Shown here: positions 1 to 7,079 of the stretch, piece after piece
How positions within the stretch are numbered: the stretch's first letter is position 1
How the letters are laid out: each line of letters opens with the position of its first letter
Origin: DASZOC01 sp035550975
Lineage (GTDB): Bacteria; Actinomycetota; CADDZG01; WHSQ01
Assembly: GCA_035550975.1 (NCBI GenBank)
Contig: DASZOC010000069.1
Coordinates: forward strand, 1 to 31,660
Direction: 5' to 3'
Length of the DNA: 31,660 nucleotides
Made by a program: the position numbers and the translations under genes
The notes under the pieces: model-generated
Told to the model about the DNA's origin: nothing
Database searches by the model: none
The model's input: only the letters and a program-made list of their open reading frames with translations

Positions 1-38
1 CCCCCCCCCTTCTCTTTCTCACTTCCATTGAGCCCGGA

Positions 39-54
39 CAGACCACACCGTCTG
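39..54 (-). terminator. weak hairpin downstream of argS
   Basis: Arms CAGAC (39-43) and GTCTG (50-54) form a 5-bp stem around a 6-base loop, immediately after the argS stop codon on the minus strand. There is no clear U-tract, so a role in termination is only inferred from position. The first nine bases of the window are a C homopolymer. Confidence 0.25.
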
Positions 55-58
55 CGCG

Positions 59-1711
59 TCACATCCGTTCGGGGGCGGAGACTCCTAGTAATCCCAGTCC
101 GTCGCCGATCACTCGTTTGGTCGCGACGCAGAGCACGAGGCGCGCTGCCGTCAGGGCAGCATCGTCGGTTACGACCTTACAGTCGCGGTAGAACGCGCTG
201 AAGGTCGAGGCGAGCTCCTCGACGTAGCGCGTGATCTTCTGGGGCGACCGTTGCGCGGCAGCTTCGCCGACGACCTCCTCGAACGAGGCGAGCTTGCGCA
301 TCAGTTGGTCTTCGGCCTGCTCACCCAACAGCTCGAGGGGAGCACCGGCAGGATCCGGCTCGTGCCCCTCGGCTGCTGCGCGCGCGAGGATCGAGCAGAT
401 CCGCGCGTGCGCGTATTGCACGTAATAGACGGGGTTCTCCGGTGCCTGCTGCTTGACCGCCTCGACGTCGAAATCGAGCGGCGCCTCGATGGAACGCGTC
501 AGGAACGTGTAGCGCGCCGCGTCGCGTCCGACCTCGTCGACGAGGTCGTCCAGCTTGACGATCACGCCCGCGCGCTTCGACCCCTTGAGGGTTTCCGTCC
601 CGCTCGACAAGCTGACCACCTGCACGATCGGGATCTCCACCGCGTCCGCGTCGTAACCCAAGCCTTGCGCGGCCGCCTTCAAACGCGCGATCGCTCCGTG
701 GTGGTCCGCTCCCCACAGATAGATGGTGCGCTCGTAACCGCGCGCGAACTTGTTGCGTAGATACGCCGCGTCGGCGGCGAGGTACGTGGGTTCTCCATTC
801 GCGCGGACCAGCACCCGATCCTTGTCGTCGCCGTACCTCGTCGTCAACAGCCAGCGCGCGCCGTCACGTTCCTCGACCAGGCCACGCGTGGTCAGCTCGT
901 CGATCGCGCGCTCGACCTCACCTCCGTCGTGCAAGGTCTGTTCGGAGAACCACACGTCGAAGGCGGTCCCGAACCGTTCCAAAGAGACGCGCATGTCGCT
1001 CAGCATCATCGCCAGGCCTCGTGCGCGCAGTTCTTCGTTGCGCTGTTCGGGCGCGGCGTCGACCAACGAATCTCCGACGTCTTCCGCGATCGCCCGCGCG
1101 ATGTCGATCACGTAGTCGCCCTGATACCCGCCTTCCGGCACCGTTGCCTCGCGGCCGAAGAGACCGAGGTAACGCGCTGCTATCGACTCACCGAAGAGGC
1201 GGGACTGACGACCGGCATCGTTGACGTAGAACTCTCGCGTCACGTCGTGCCCGACCGCCGCGAGCAGGTTCGCGATCGCATCCCCGACCGCCGCGTGACG
1301 CCCGCTGACGACGTTGATCGGCCCGGTTGGGTTAGCCGAGACGTATTCGACGTTGATCGACCCGAGCGGCTTGAGCGAACGGCCGAATGCCACATCAGGG
1401 TCGGCAGCCGATCGCACCACGTCGTGGAGCCACCGGTCCGACAGCGTGAAATTCAGGAACCCTGGCCCGGCGACGTCGACGCGCTCGATCAGATCAGAGG
1501 CAGGCAGGGTTGCGACGATCGCCTCCGCGATCGCCCGTGGGTTCCCGCCGCCGTGCGCGAGCGCCAGCGCGACGTTCGTGGACCAGTCGCCGTGCTCGCG
1601 CCGTCGCGGCCGCTCGAAGCGGATACCGGTGGTGGCGGAGTCGGTTCCGGCAGGGAGACGGGCAGATCTCAGGGACGCACGGACCAGGGACTCCAGCTGA
1701 TCGGTGATCAC
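59..1711 (-). CDS. argS: arginyl-tRNA synthetase
   Basis: Class I aminoacyl-tRNA synthetase that charges tRNA-Arg in the cytoplasm. At 550 residues it has the usual bacterial length and layout: an ArgRS N-terminal domain (about 1-90), a Rossmann catalytic core (about 118-410) and a DALR anticodon-binding domain (about 430-550, starting near PVYYVQYAHARICS). It ends with the family-typical LGLLGVSAPERM. The core retains SANPTGP (125-131) and the WGADHHG segment (333-339). Two signature motifs are divergent: the HIGH position reads N133-V134-V135-S136, and the KMSK position reads K376-G377-S378-K379 followed by RAG. It starts 10 bp after the stop of the receiver gene at 1722-2096, so the two are probably co-transcribed. 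The start is the ATG at 1711. The identity is secure; only the unusual motifs are odd. Confidence 0.96.
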   Translation of the reverse strand: MITDQLESLVRASLRSARLPAGTDSATTGIRFERPRRREHGDWSTNVALALAHGGGNPRAIAEAIVATLPASDLIERVDVAGPGFLNFTLSDRWLHDVVRSAADPDVAFGRSLKPLGSINVEYVSANPTGPINVVSGRHAAVGDAIANLLAAVGHDVTREFYVNDAGRQSRLFGESIAARYLGLFGREATVPEGGYQGDYVIDIARAIAEDVGDSLVDAAPEQRNEELRARGLAMMLSDMRVSLERFGTAFDVWFSEQTLHDGGEVERAIDELTTRGLVEERDGARWLLTTRYGDDKDRVLVRANGEPTYLAADAAYLRNKFARGYERTIYLWGADHHGAIARLKAAAQGLGYDADAVEIPIVQVVSLSSGTETLKGSKRAGVIVKLDDLVDEVGRDAARYTFLTRSIEAPLDFDVEAVKQQAPENPVYYVQYAHARICSILARAAAEGHEPDPAGAPLELLGEQAEDQLMRKLASFEEVVGEAAAQRSPQKITRYVEELASTFSAFYRDCKVVTDDAALTAARLVLCVATKRVIGDGLGLLGVSAPERM

Positions 1712-1721
1712 AGCCGGGACC

Positions 1722-2096
1722 TCAGGAGACGTGCCGCTCGACCACCTCGAGGAGCTCGCTCGGGTCGAAAGGTTTCGTGAGGTAGTCGACCACGCCGTAG
1801 GACTTGCCCCGGTCGATGTCTCCCTGTTGCGCCTTCGCCGACAAGAAGATGACCGGGATGTCCTTCGTCGTGTGGTCGGCTTTGAGCTTCTCGCACGCCT
1901 GATAGCCGTCGAGGCGCGGCATCATGATGTCCAGGATCACGAGATCGGGCTTCTGCACGCCGGCAGCATCCACCGCCTCCTGACCGTTGTTCGCAGTGAC
2001 TACCTCGTATCCCTCTAGTTCGAGATTGACCTGCAGCAATCGAAGGATCACCGGATCGTCGTCCGCGATGAGGATCCGCTTCTCGCCTGGTGTCAT
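1722..2096 (-). CDS. single-domain response regulator (CheY-like receiver)
   Basis: A 124-residue stand-alone receiver with no output domain. The full phosphorylation site is present: acidic triplet D12-D13-D14, phosphoacceptor D56 in ILDIMMP, S86 and K108 in YLTKPF. Such proteins act as phosphoryl relays or by protein contact, and no DNA-binding segment is visible. The start is placed at the ATG at 2096 (MTPGEKRILIADDDP), because the frame further upstream runs through the antisense of the tRNA gene and is not protein-like. It precedes argS by 10 bp on the same strand. No cognate kinase is adjacent; those at 4660-6738 and 10171-12090 are possible partners. Family certain, partner unknown. 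Confidence 0.9.
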   Translation of the reverse strand: MTPGEKRILIADDDPVILRLLQVNLELEGYEVVTANNGQEAVDAAGVQKPDLVILDIMMPRLDGYQACEKLKADHTTKDIPVIFLSAKAQQGDIDRGKSYGVVDYLTKPFDPSELLEVVERHVS

Positions 2097-2111
2097 GCAC
2101 CGGATGCTATC

Positions 2112-2138
2112 TTCCGCCTCGCCGCAACCGCCGATAGT
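2112..2138 (+). promoter_or_regulatory. possible promoter of the tRNA-Arg gene
   Basis: TTCCGC (2112-2117) and GATAGT (2133-2138) resemble -35 and -10 hexamers with a 15-base spacer, placing transcription start near 2145, about 10 bases before the tRNA. The spacer is short and both hexamers are imperfect, so this is tentative. Confidence 0.25.
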
Positions 2139-2155
2139 GTGGTTCGTCTCCACGA

Positions 2156-2227
2156 GCCCCCGTAGCTCAGGGGATAGAGCACTCGCCTCCGGAGCGAGGT
2201 GCGCAGGTTCGAATCCTGCCGGGGGCA
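2156..2227 (+). tRNA. tRNA-Arg (anticodon CCG)
   Basis: A complete cloverleaf can be drawn. The acceptor stem is GCCCCCG (2156-2162) with CGGGGGC (2220-2226), and the D stem GCTC (2165-2168) with GAGC (2177-2180). The anticodon stem CTCGC (2182-2186) pairs with GCGAG (2194-2198) around loop CTCCGGA, giving anticodon CCG, which reads CGG arginine codons. The T stem GCAGG (2203-2207) pairs with CCTGC (2215-2219) around TTCGAAT. The discriminator is A2227. The 3' CCA is not encoded (CCG follows) and would be added enzymatically. It lies 445 bases from argS on the opposite strand. Confidence 0.97.
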
Positions 2228-2430
2228 CCGAGCGCGCAGCGCTGGCGACCGGCAGGATCGTCCCGCGGCACGCACATCGCGCATCGCATCCTGCCGGTGG
2301 CACCGACGAGCGGAGGCGGCACTTGCGAGCGCCGCAGCGAGAAGTGCCGGGAGGCAGGTTCGTTACCACGCCACAAAAATCGCGCAATGATGGCGAAAGG
2401 TAAGGCTGCGAATGCTGCCGGGGGTACCGT
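2203..2430 (+). repeat. degenerate direct copies of the tRNA-Arg 3' end
   Basis: The T-arm/acceptor segment at 2211-2230 (GAATCCTGCCGGGGGCACCG) recurs with 18 of 20 matches at 2286-2305 and again with 18 of 20 matches at 2411-2430 (about). GCAGGTTCG of the T arm (2203-2211) also recurs exactly at 2354-2362. Direct copies of a tRNA 3' end are the usual footprint of tyrosine-recombinase attachment sites, or of decayed tandem tRNA duplication. No integrase gene lies between the copies. Confidence 0.6.
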
Positions 2431-2520
2431 CGTACTCGACGGCTTCACAGTTGGAGCCTGAGACATCTAGCCGCGTCGCATCGATCCGGCGTAGGACTCC
2501 GATGATCCGACAGAGCGTGA
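2228..2520. other. non-coding stretch between tRNA-Arg and the HD-GYP gene
   Basis: I see no convincing gene here. The stretch holds the tRNA 3'-end copies and two inverted repeats up to about 2430. The remaining 90 bases before the stop of the HD-GYP gene (2521) show no recognisable structure. Confidence 0.6.
2248..2298. repeat. 11-bp perfect inverted repeat
   Basis: ACCGGCAGGAT (2248-2258) and ATCCTGCCGGT (2288-2298) are exact inverse complements with a 29-base loop. The right arm is part of the second copy of the tRNA 3' end. A second, 7-bp hairpin (GGCACTT 2318-2324 with AAGTGCC 2342-2348) follows. They could end tRNA transcription or be relics of recombination sites. No U-tract is present. 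Confidence 0.5.
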
Positions 2521-3714
2521 TCAGGCGGACCTAGCGGTCGTGTCTCGATGGATCGCGATCACCCGCGGCCACGCGTCCATCATCAGATCGACAATCTCCG
2601 CGTCTAGATGGGTTCCGCGGCTCTGCTCGATGAGCGCCCGCGCCTCCGTGACCGAGAACGCGTCCCGATAGACGCGGTCGCTGGTGACTGCATCGAAAAC
2701 GTCCGCGACGGCGGCGATGCGCCCCTCGACCGGGATTTCGTCACCCGTCAATCCTTGTGGATATCCGGCTCCATCGATCCGTTCGTGATGAGTCAACGCG
2801 ATCGTCGCGGCGGTATCGAGCAGGTCGCAACCCGATCCGGACAAAAGCTCGTGCCCGAGCTCGGCGTGCCTCCTCATCAGGACCCAGTCTTCCGCTGTCA
2901 GCGATCCTTTCTTGAACAGAACCTCCTCCGGAACCCCAATTTTCCCGACGTCGTGCATGAGGCTCGCGACGCGAACCAGATCGCACTTTTCTTCCGGCTC
3001 CCCATGCAGTTCAGACAAGAGAGCGCAGTAGCGACTCATCCGCGCGACGTGTTCAGCGGTACCGAAGTCACGGAACTCCGCGGCCATCGCGAGGCGTTTG
3101 ATCGTATCTTCCCGCGAGGATCGAAGCTCCTCCTCGGCACGAGCGAGATCCTGGAGAGCGGTCGTCAATTCGGATGTCCTCTGTTGCACCATCCATTCGA
3201 GCCGCGCGGTCTGGTTCCTCATCCCCATCTCGAGCTCACGACGGCGCAGCGCGTTGGCAACTGCGATGAGGATCTCGTTCGCGGTAAACGGCTTGATGAC
3301 GTAGCCGTACGCCCCGACATCTAGCGCCGTTTCCGCGAGAGCGGCGTCATCGTACCCGGTCACCATCAATAGGGCTACCTCTGGCTGGCGCGCACGGACG
3401 TAGCGGATGAGATCGAGGCCGGATTCTCCCGGCATGTTGATGTCGGTCAGCACTAGCTGGATGTCGTGCGCAGCCAGAATGTTCCGCGCCTCGTGCGCGT
3501 CGGCCGCCGTCCGACATGAATAGTCGGCGCCGCCAAGCACATCGGCCAGCACGCCGCGGGTCACTGGCTCGTCCTCGACGATCAGCAGCGTGTCATGCGG
3601 CCGCAGAGCCGACGCCGGCGCGTCGCCCCGCAGGGGATCGCCGAAGTTCGTGTCCGGTCCTCTCCGCGCCGCCTGATTCACCGCGCTATCCCGCCCGTCG
3701 CCGGAGCGTGTCAC
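2521..3714 (-). CDS. receiver / HD-GYP response regulator (predicted c-di-GMP phosphodiesterase)
   Basis: A 397-residue cytoplasmic regulator. The receiver domain spans about 42-155, with acidic residues in IVEDEP (45-50), phosphoacceptor D91 in LTDINMP, and K141 in YVIKPF. A coiled coil at about 156-205 follows, then an HD-GYP domain (about 205-385). The HD pair is H254-D255 in MHDVGKIG, and HHERIDGAGYPQGL (309-322) matches the GYP signature. HD-GYP domains hydrolyse cyclic di-GMP, and the receiver makes this phosphorylation-controlled (known for the family; inferred here). The first 40 residues are low-complexity and the true start could be internal. The preceding small gene (3686-3880) overlaps its start by 29 bp, suggesting translational coupling. 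No GGDEF cyclase occurs in the window, so the source of substrate lies elsewhere. Confidence 0.92.
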   Translation of the reverse strand: MTRSGDGRDSAVNQAARRGPDTNFGDPLRGDAPASALRPHDTLLIVEDEPVTRGVLADVLGGADYSCRTAADAHEARNILAAHDIQLVLTDINMPGESGLDLIRYVRARQPEVALLMVTGYDDAALAETALDVGAYGYVIKPFTANEILIAVANALRRRELEMGMRNQTARLEWMVQQRTSELTTALQDLARAEEELRSSREDTIKRLAMAAEFRDFGTAEHVARMSRYCALLSELHGEPEEKCDLVRVASLMHDVGKIGVPEEVLFKKGSLTAEDWVLMRRHAELGHELLSGSGCDLLDTAATIALTHHERIDGAGYPQGLTGDEIPVEGRIAAVADVFDAVTSDRVYRDAFSVTEARALIEQSRGTHLDAEIVDLMMDAWPRVIAIHRDTTARSA

Positions 3715-3880
3715 GCACGCGTATCGCCGGTCGGAGAGCTACCACCGTCGCCAGCAGCGTCGCGTTCGTCGCCAGGTTCCTCAACGCATGCGCGGTGCCG
3801 CGAGCATCGCCGGCCCCGGCCGAACGACGTGCGTCGGCCAGTTGGTGGCCCAGCGAATCCAGCTGCTCCTCAAAGGTCAC
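3686..3880 (-). CDS. small HPt-like protein (tentative)
   Basis: A 64-residue helical protein containing AHALRNLATNATLLA, which resembles the phosphorylated helix of histidine phosphotransfer domains (H-x-L-K/R-x-x-A). The HPt glycine positions are missing and the protein is shorter than a usual four-helix HPt, so this may be a degenerate or minimal form. The GTG start at 3880 is chosen because GGGAGG (3890-3895 on this strand) lies 9 bases upstream; the longer TTG frame from 3946 has no such site. Its end overlaps the start of the receiver/HD-GYP gene by 29 bp. If it is an HPt, it could pass phosphate to the downstream receiver. It could also be a chance frame, but the ribosome site and overlap argue for a gene. 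Confidence 0.45.
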   Translation of the reverse strand: MTFEEQLDSLGHQLADARRSAGAGDARGTAHALRNLATNATLLATVVALRPAIRVRDTLRRRAG

Positions 3881-3889
3881 CGCGATCGC

Positions 3890-3895
3890 CCTCCC
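3890..3895 (-). promoter_or_regulatory. ribosome binding site of the HPt-like gene
   Basis: GGGAGG on the minus strand, 9 bases from the GTG at 3880. It decides the start of the small gene. Confidence 0.55.
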
Positions 3896-3962
3896 AGTGG
3901 CGCACAGATCACGCCAGCAGGGAAATCTTGCCCGTTTGATAGCCAAATAAAGGCAATCCAGT

Positions 3963-3978
3963 AGGTACTGACGTACCT
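3963..3978. promoter_or_regulatory. perfect palindrome in AT-richer gap
   Basis: AGGTAC (3963-3968), TGAC, GTACCT (3973-3978) form a perfect 6-bp inverted repeat. It lies in the only AT-enriched gap of the signalling region, between the DevR-like gene (stop at 4005) and the HPt-like/HD-GYP unit that starts at 3880. Position suggests an operator for the downstream pair or a transcript-end hairpin, but no U-tract follows on either strand. Confidence 0.4.
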
Positions 3979-4004
3979 CTTTCCACAGTACTTAGGTAAT
4001 CAAT

Positions 4005-4673
4005 CTACGCGAGGGACGCGTCCTCGTCTCCGGCGCGTGCGGTCAAGACTGCCGCCTGCGTCCGCCGCGCAACTCCGAGCTTGCCGAGGAGCCGGGAGAC
4101 ATAGTTCTTGACCGTCTGCTCCGCGAGGTGCAGACGTTCGGCTATCTCTCGATTGCTCAGGCCTTCGGCGATCAGCGCGAGGATGCGCTGCTCCTGCGGA
4201 CTTAACTTCTTCGCCATCGGGCCGCTCGTCGCCCCGGCCGCGATCCGGTCGAAGAGCCGACGCGTTGTGTCGTCATCGATCAGTGACGAGCCGGAGGCGA
4301 GTTTTCTAATGTCGCTTACGAGGTCGACCGTCTTCGTCTCTTTCAGTACGTACCCAGATGCTCCCGCGACTACGGCATTAAGGAGAGCTCGTTCGTCTGC
4401 GAAAGACGTGAGGATGAGGCACTTGACCTCTGGCCAGCGGGAGCGTATCTCGCGGCACACCTCGATCCCGTTGCCGTCCGGCAGGCGAACGTCCAATACC
4501 GCGACATCGGGCTTGTTCATCGCGACGACCTCCAGCGCATCTGCTGCGGTCGCGGCTTCTCCGACGATGTCGAAGTCGCGTTCGTCGGTTAAGAAGTCGC
4601 GTAACCCCCGTCGAACCAGCTCGTGATCATCGACGAGAACGACGCGGATCGTTCGTTCGTCACGCACTGGCAC
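4005..4673 (-). CDS. DevR/NarL-family response regulator (receiver + LuxR HTH)
   Basis: A 222-residue transcription factor. The receiver domain spans about 9-125, with D15-D16, phosphoacceptor D61 in VLDVRLPDG, T89/S90, and K111 in YVLKET. A LuxR-type helix-turn-helix follows at about 157-215 (LSPQEQRILALIAEGLSNRE onward). The HTH run AEQTVKNYVSRLLGKLG and the RRTQAAV ending closely resemble DevR/DosR regulators of actinobacteria. Its GTG start overlaps the end of the upstream kinase gene by 14 bp, so the two are translationally coupled and almost certainly a cognate pair. DosR responds to hypoxia and NO through haem GAF kinases; the kinase here has PAS domains instead, so the signal probably differs. 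Confidence 0.93.
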   Translation of the reverse strand: MPVRDERTIRVVLVDDHELVRRGLRDFLTDERDFDIVGEAATAADALEVVAMNKPDVAVLDVRLPDGNGIEVCREIRSRWPEVKCLILTSFADERALLNAVVAGASGYVLKETKTVDLVSDIRKLASGSSLIDDDTTRRLFDRIAAGATSGPMAKKLSPQEQRILALIAEGLSNREIAERLHLAEQTVKNYVSRLLGKLGVARRTQAAVLTARAGDEDASLA

Positions 4674-6738
4674 GCTCGTCTACGTCGGCCATAGGAGCAG
4701 CATTCGCGTTCGGAATCCATACGTCGATGACCGTTCCCGATGGTTTGGCGCTACGTATCCTGAGGTTCCCACCGAGCATCTCGGCTCGTTCTCGCATCTC
4801 CGTTAGGCCGATGTGGCCGCGAAACGAGGGTCCACCCTTCAAACGATTCGCGTCGAATCCGACGCCGTCATCGGTCACGCGCAGGCGGATGCCGGGCTCA
4901 TCCGGGATGAGGTCGATACAGACGTGATTCGCGTGCGCGTGCTTGCGAATGTTCACGAGCGCCTCCTGAGCTATGCGGTACAGCGCGACGCGAAGCTCCT
5001 GCGACGGTTCACCGTCAAGTTGGTTATTGAACTCGTAACGCACGCCGGTATCGAGCTGGAACTCCTCGAGGTAGAGGCACAAGGCCGATCCGAGACCCTC
5101 CTGCGCCAGAGTTGGCGGCTTTAATTCGAAGACCGTGGCGCGGAGGCTGCCGATCGCTGCCCGCACTGACTCCTCGAGCAACGAGAGCTTCTCCTTCGTC
5201 TCAGGATCCGCCGTCCGGCGCGAGAGTCGCTCGATCTCGATCGCGACCGAGGTCATGATCTGCACCGAGTCGTCGTGGATATCCGCAGCGACGCGACTCC
5301 GTTCTTCCTCCTTCGCCTTGACGAGATGCGTGAGGAGGCGTCGCCTCTCGCCGTCCGCGCGCTGCAACGCATTCAAAGCGTCGTGGATCTTCGAGTGACT
5401 GAACTGTTGCTCTGTGACGTCGCGGAAGCTCCACACGCGCCCGACCACCTCACCACCGACCCACTGAGGATTCGAGTACCGTTCGATCACTCGGCCGTCC
5501 TTGAATTCGAGGATGTCTGAGCTCGACTCGGTGGGCCGTTCGTAGAGAGCATGGACCTTCTGGAGGAACGCAGCGGGATCTCGAAGCTGGTCCAGGACGG
5601 CTTCAAGAGCTCGCTCGTCGTCGCGAGACGAAATGACATCAGGGGGGATGCGCCACATGTTGACGAATTTCTGGTTGAACGCCACGATCTTCCCCTCGCG
5701 ATTGACGACGAGGACCCCATCGGCGGTGGACTCCAGCGTCGCGTGCAGTAGCGAGTTGGTCTGTACGAGAGCTTCCTCATGGCGCTTGCTGTCGGTAATG
5801 TCTTGGACGGCTCCGAAGACCCTTACGACGCGGTTCGCTTCGTCGTTCCAGACTGGGGCCACGTAAACGCGGACACATCGCACTTCGCCCGTCTTCGTAA
5901 CGATCTGCCACGAATCTACCCTGCGCTCTCCCGCAAGCACCTTCTCGAAGGCGTTGGTTGCTGGTTCGAGGTCGTCCGGATGTAACAGAGCAGTCCATCC
6001 ACCACGTTGTTCGAACTCTTCGGGTGTGAACCCGGTCACTCGGTCGAAGCCTCCAGACACCCACTCCCACTCCAATGAAGAGTCGGGTCTGACTGTCATC
6101 GAATAGACGTAGTCCGACGCCAACTCCGAGACCGCGCGAAACAGCTCGTCGGCCTTCTGGAGATCCTCGAACTCGCGCTCGAGACCCGAGTGCGCATGTT
6201 TGTGTAGTGCCATCTGACGCATCAATTCGCGTGACATGAAGCTCGCCATGAATGCGACGACGCCCAGCACGACGAGACGCAAGAACTGATCTGCCATCGA
6301 TACCGGTGGATTCGTGACTGAAGTTGCAGCGAGGTAGCAGATACAGGTGAACGCGAACAACCCAACCTGACTCTTGAAGGGATAAGAGGCGGCGAAAAAG
6401 ATTGTCGTCAGCGCGTAGAACATAAAGAAGGTAGGGCTACTAGCCCCGGCAGCGGCGATCGCCATCGTGATCAAGATGATGTCTGCGACCGACCACGCGT
6501 AGAGCACACGCATCGCCGCGCCCGATTCGACGAGGCTTGGCCACGGCAGGATCAAGGCGATCACGGTGGCGACAGCTGTCAGCGTCCAGATGGTCACGAA
6601 CGTCCCGGCCGAGATCTCATCCCCGCCCGGCAATACACGGAACATCACCAGTGCCACGAGGACCATCAGCGACGCCTGTATGCCAACCCGAACGCTGCGC
6701 AGCCGATACGGATCGAGTGTCGCGCCGTCCAGTGCCAT
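4660..6738 (-). CDS. six-TM, double-PAS sensor histidine kinase (HisKA_3 type)
   Basis: A 692-residue membrane kinase partnered with the DevR-like regulator. Six hydrophobic segments lie at about 18-36, 46-65, 78-96, 102-118, 124-140 and 152-169, forming an integral membrane sensor. Two PAS domains follow (about 196-321, ending in AVQDITDSKRHEE, and about 326-444, ending in FRDVTEQ). Next come a HisKA_3 dimerisation domain with phosphorylated H488 in AADIHDD and a HATPase domain (about 581-676) with ALVNIRKHAHA and DDGVGFD. The ATG at 6738 is chosen because GGAGG (6744-6748, minus strand) sits 5 bases upstream; the longer frame to 6840 adds a non-conserved, proline-rich lead. It starts divergently from the cyclase-receiver operon. 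The signal is unknown: neither haem-binding residues nor a known input domain is obvious. Confidence 0.93.
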   Translation of the reverse strand: MALDGATLDPYRLRSVRVGIQASLMVLVALVMFRVLPGGDEISAGTFVTIWTLTAVATVIALILPWPSLVESGAAMRVLYAWSVADIILITMAIAAAGASSPTFFMFYALTTIFFAASYPFKSQVGLFAFTCICYLAATSVTNPPVSMADQFLRLVVLGVVAFMASFMSRELMRQMALHKHAHSGLEREFEDLQKADELFRAVSELASDYVYSMTVRPDSSLEWEWVSGGFDRVTGFTPEEFEQRGGWTALLHPDDLEPATNAFEKVLAGERRVDSWQIVTKTGEVRCVRVYVAPVWNDEANRVVRVFGAVQDITDSKRHEEALVQTNSLLHATLESTADGVLVVNREGKIVAFNQKFVNMWRIPPDVISSRDDERALEAVLDQLRDPAAFLQKVHALYERPTESSSDILEFKDGRVIERYSNPQWVGGEVVGRVWSFRDVTEQQFSHSKIHDALNALQRADGERRRLLTHLVKAKEEERSRVAADIHDDSVQIMTSVAIEIERLSRRTADPETKEKLSLLEESVRAAIGSLRATVFELKPPTLAQEGLGSALCLYLEEFQLDTGVRYEFNNQLDGEPSQELRVALYRIAQEALVNIRKHAHANHVCIDLIPDEPGIRLRVTDDGVGFDANRLKGGPSFRGHIGLTEMRERAEMLGGNLRIRSAKPSGTVIDVWIPNANAAPMADVDERASA

Positions 6739-7079
6739 CGCCGCCTCCCCCCCGAGGATACAAGCAGAATTTACCAGCGGGGCGTTACCTCTCATCGGAC
6801 GCGGGCTGCTCAACCCCCTTGGCGCGGAGATCCACTTCATGCTTCGCGATCACGGTCCGGATCAAGAAGGTATCGACGACGATCAACGGTGGGTGTGACC
6901 CGCTGACATACCACGGGCTCCCTGGGTTCGGCCCGGGCTGGGGAACCCCCGGGAACTTCGCCTGCTATGACCCCCAGGGGAATGCCTGAGGCGGAGAGTC
7001 AGGTTCAGGTTTTTCCTGACCTCATTCGTCAGGGCTCGTCCTGATGACTCGGCCACCCGGCTCCGCCAGAATCGCATCT
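6739..7079. other. divergent intergenic region between two signalling units
   Basis: These 341 bases separate the minus-strand kinase (start 6738) from the plus-strand cyclase-receiver operon (start about 7080), so they should hold promoters for both. Visible structure: a GC-rich segment around 6927-6956 with two CCCGGG sites that can pair, and the pentamer cluster at 6985-7044. I cannot name -10/-35 elements with confidence. Confidence 0.6.
6985..7044. promoter_or_regulatory. cluster of TCAGG/CCTGA pentamers upstream of the cyclase-receiver operon
   Basis: The same pentamer occurs six times in 60 bases in both orientations: CCTGA at 6985-6989, TCAGG at 6999-7003 and 7005-7009, CCTGA at 7015-7019, TCAGG at 7029-7033, CCTGA at 7040-7044. 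GTCAGG (6998-7003) and CCTGAC (7015-7020) form an exact inverted repeat. Repeated sites just before the first gene look like an operator for a dimeric regulator, for example the LuxR-type protein at the end of the same operon (inference). They could instead form 5'-leader hairpins. Confidence 0.5.

Noticed and set aside
2097..2387. 97-residue N-terminal extension of the stand-alone receiver
   Set aside because: It would be translated through the antisense of the tRNA-Arg gene; the receiver fold is complete from the ATG at 2096.
4005..6738. Assignment as the hypoxia-sensing DosRS pair
   Set aside because: The regulator is DosR-like, but the kinase has six TM segments and PAS domains and no GAF domain, so the signal cannot be assumed.
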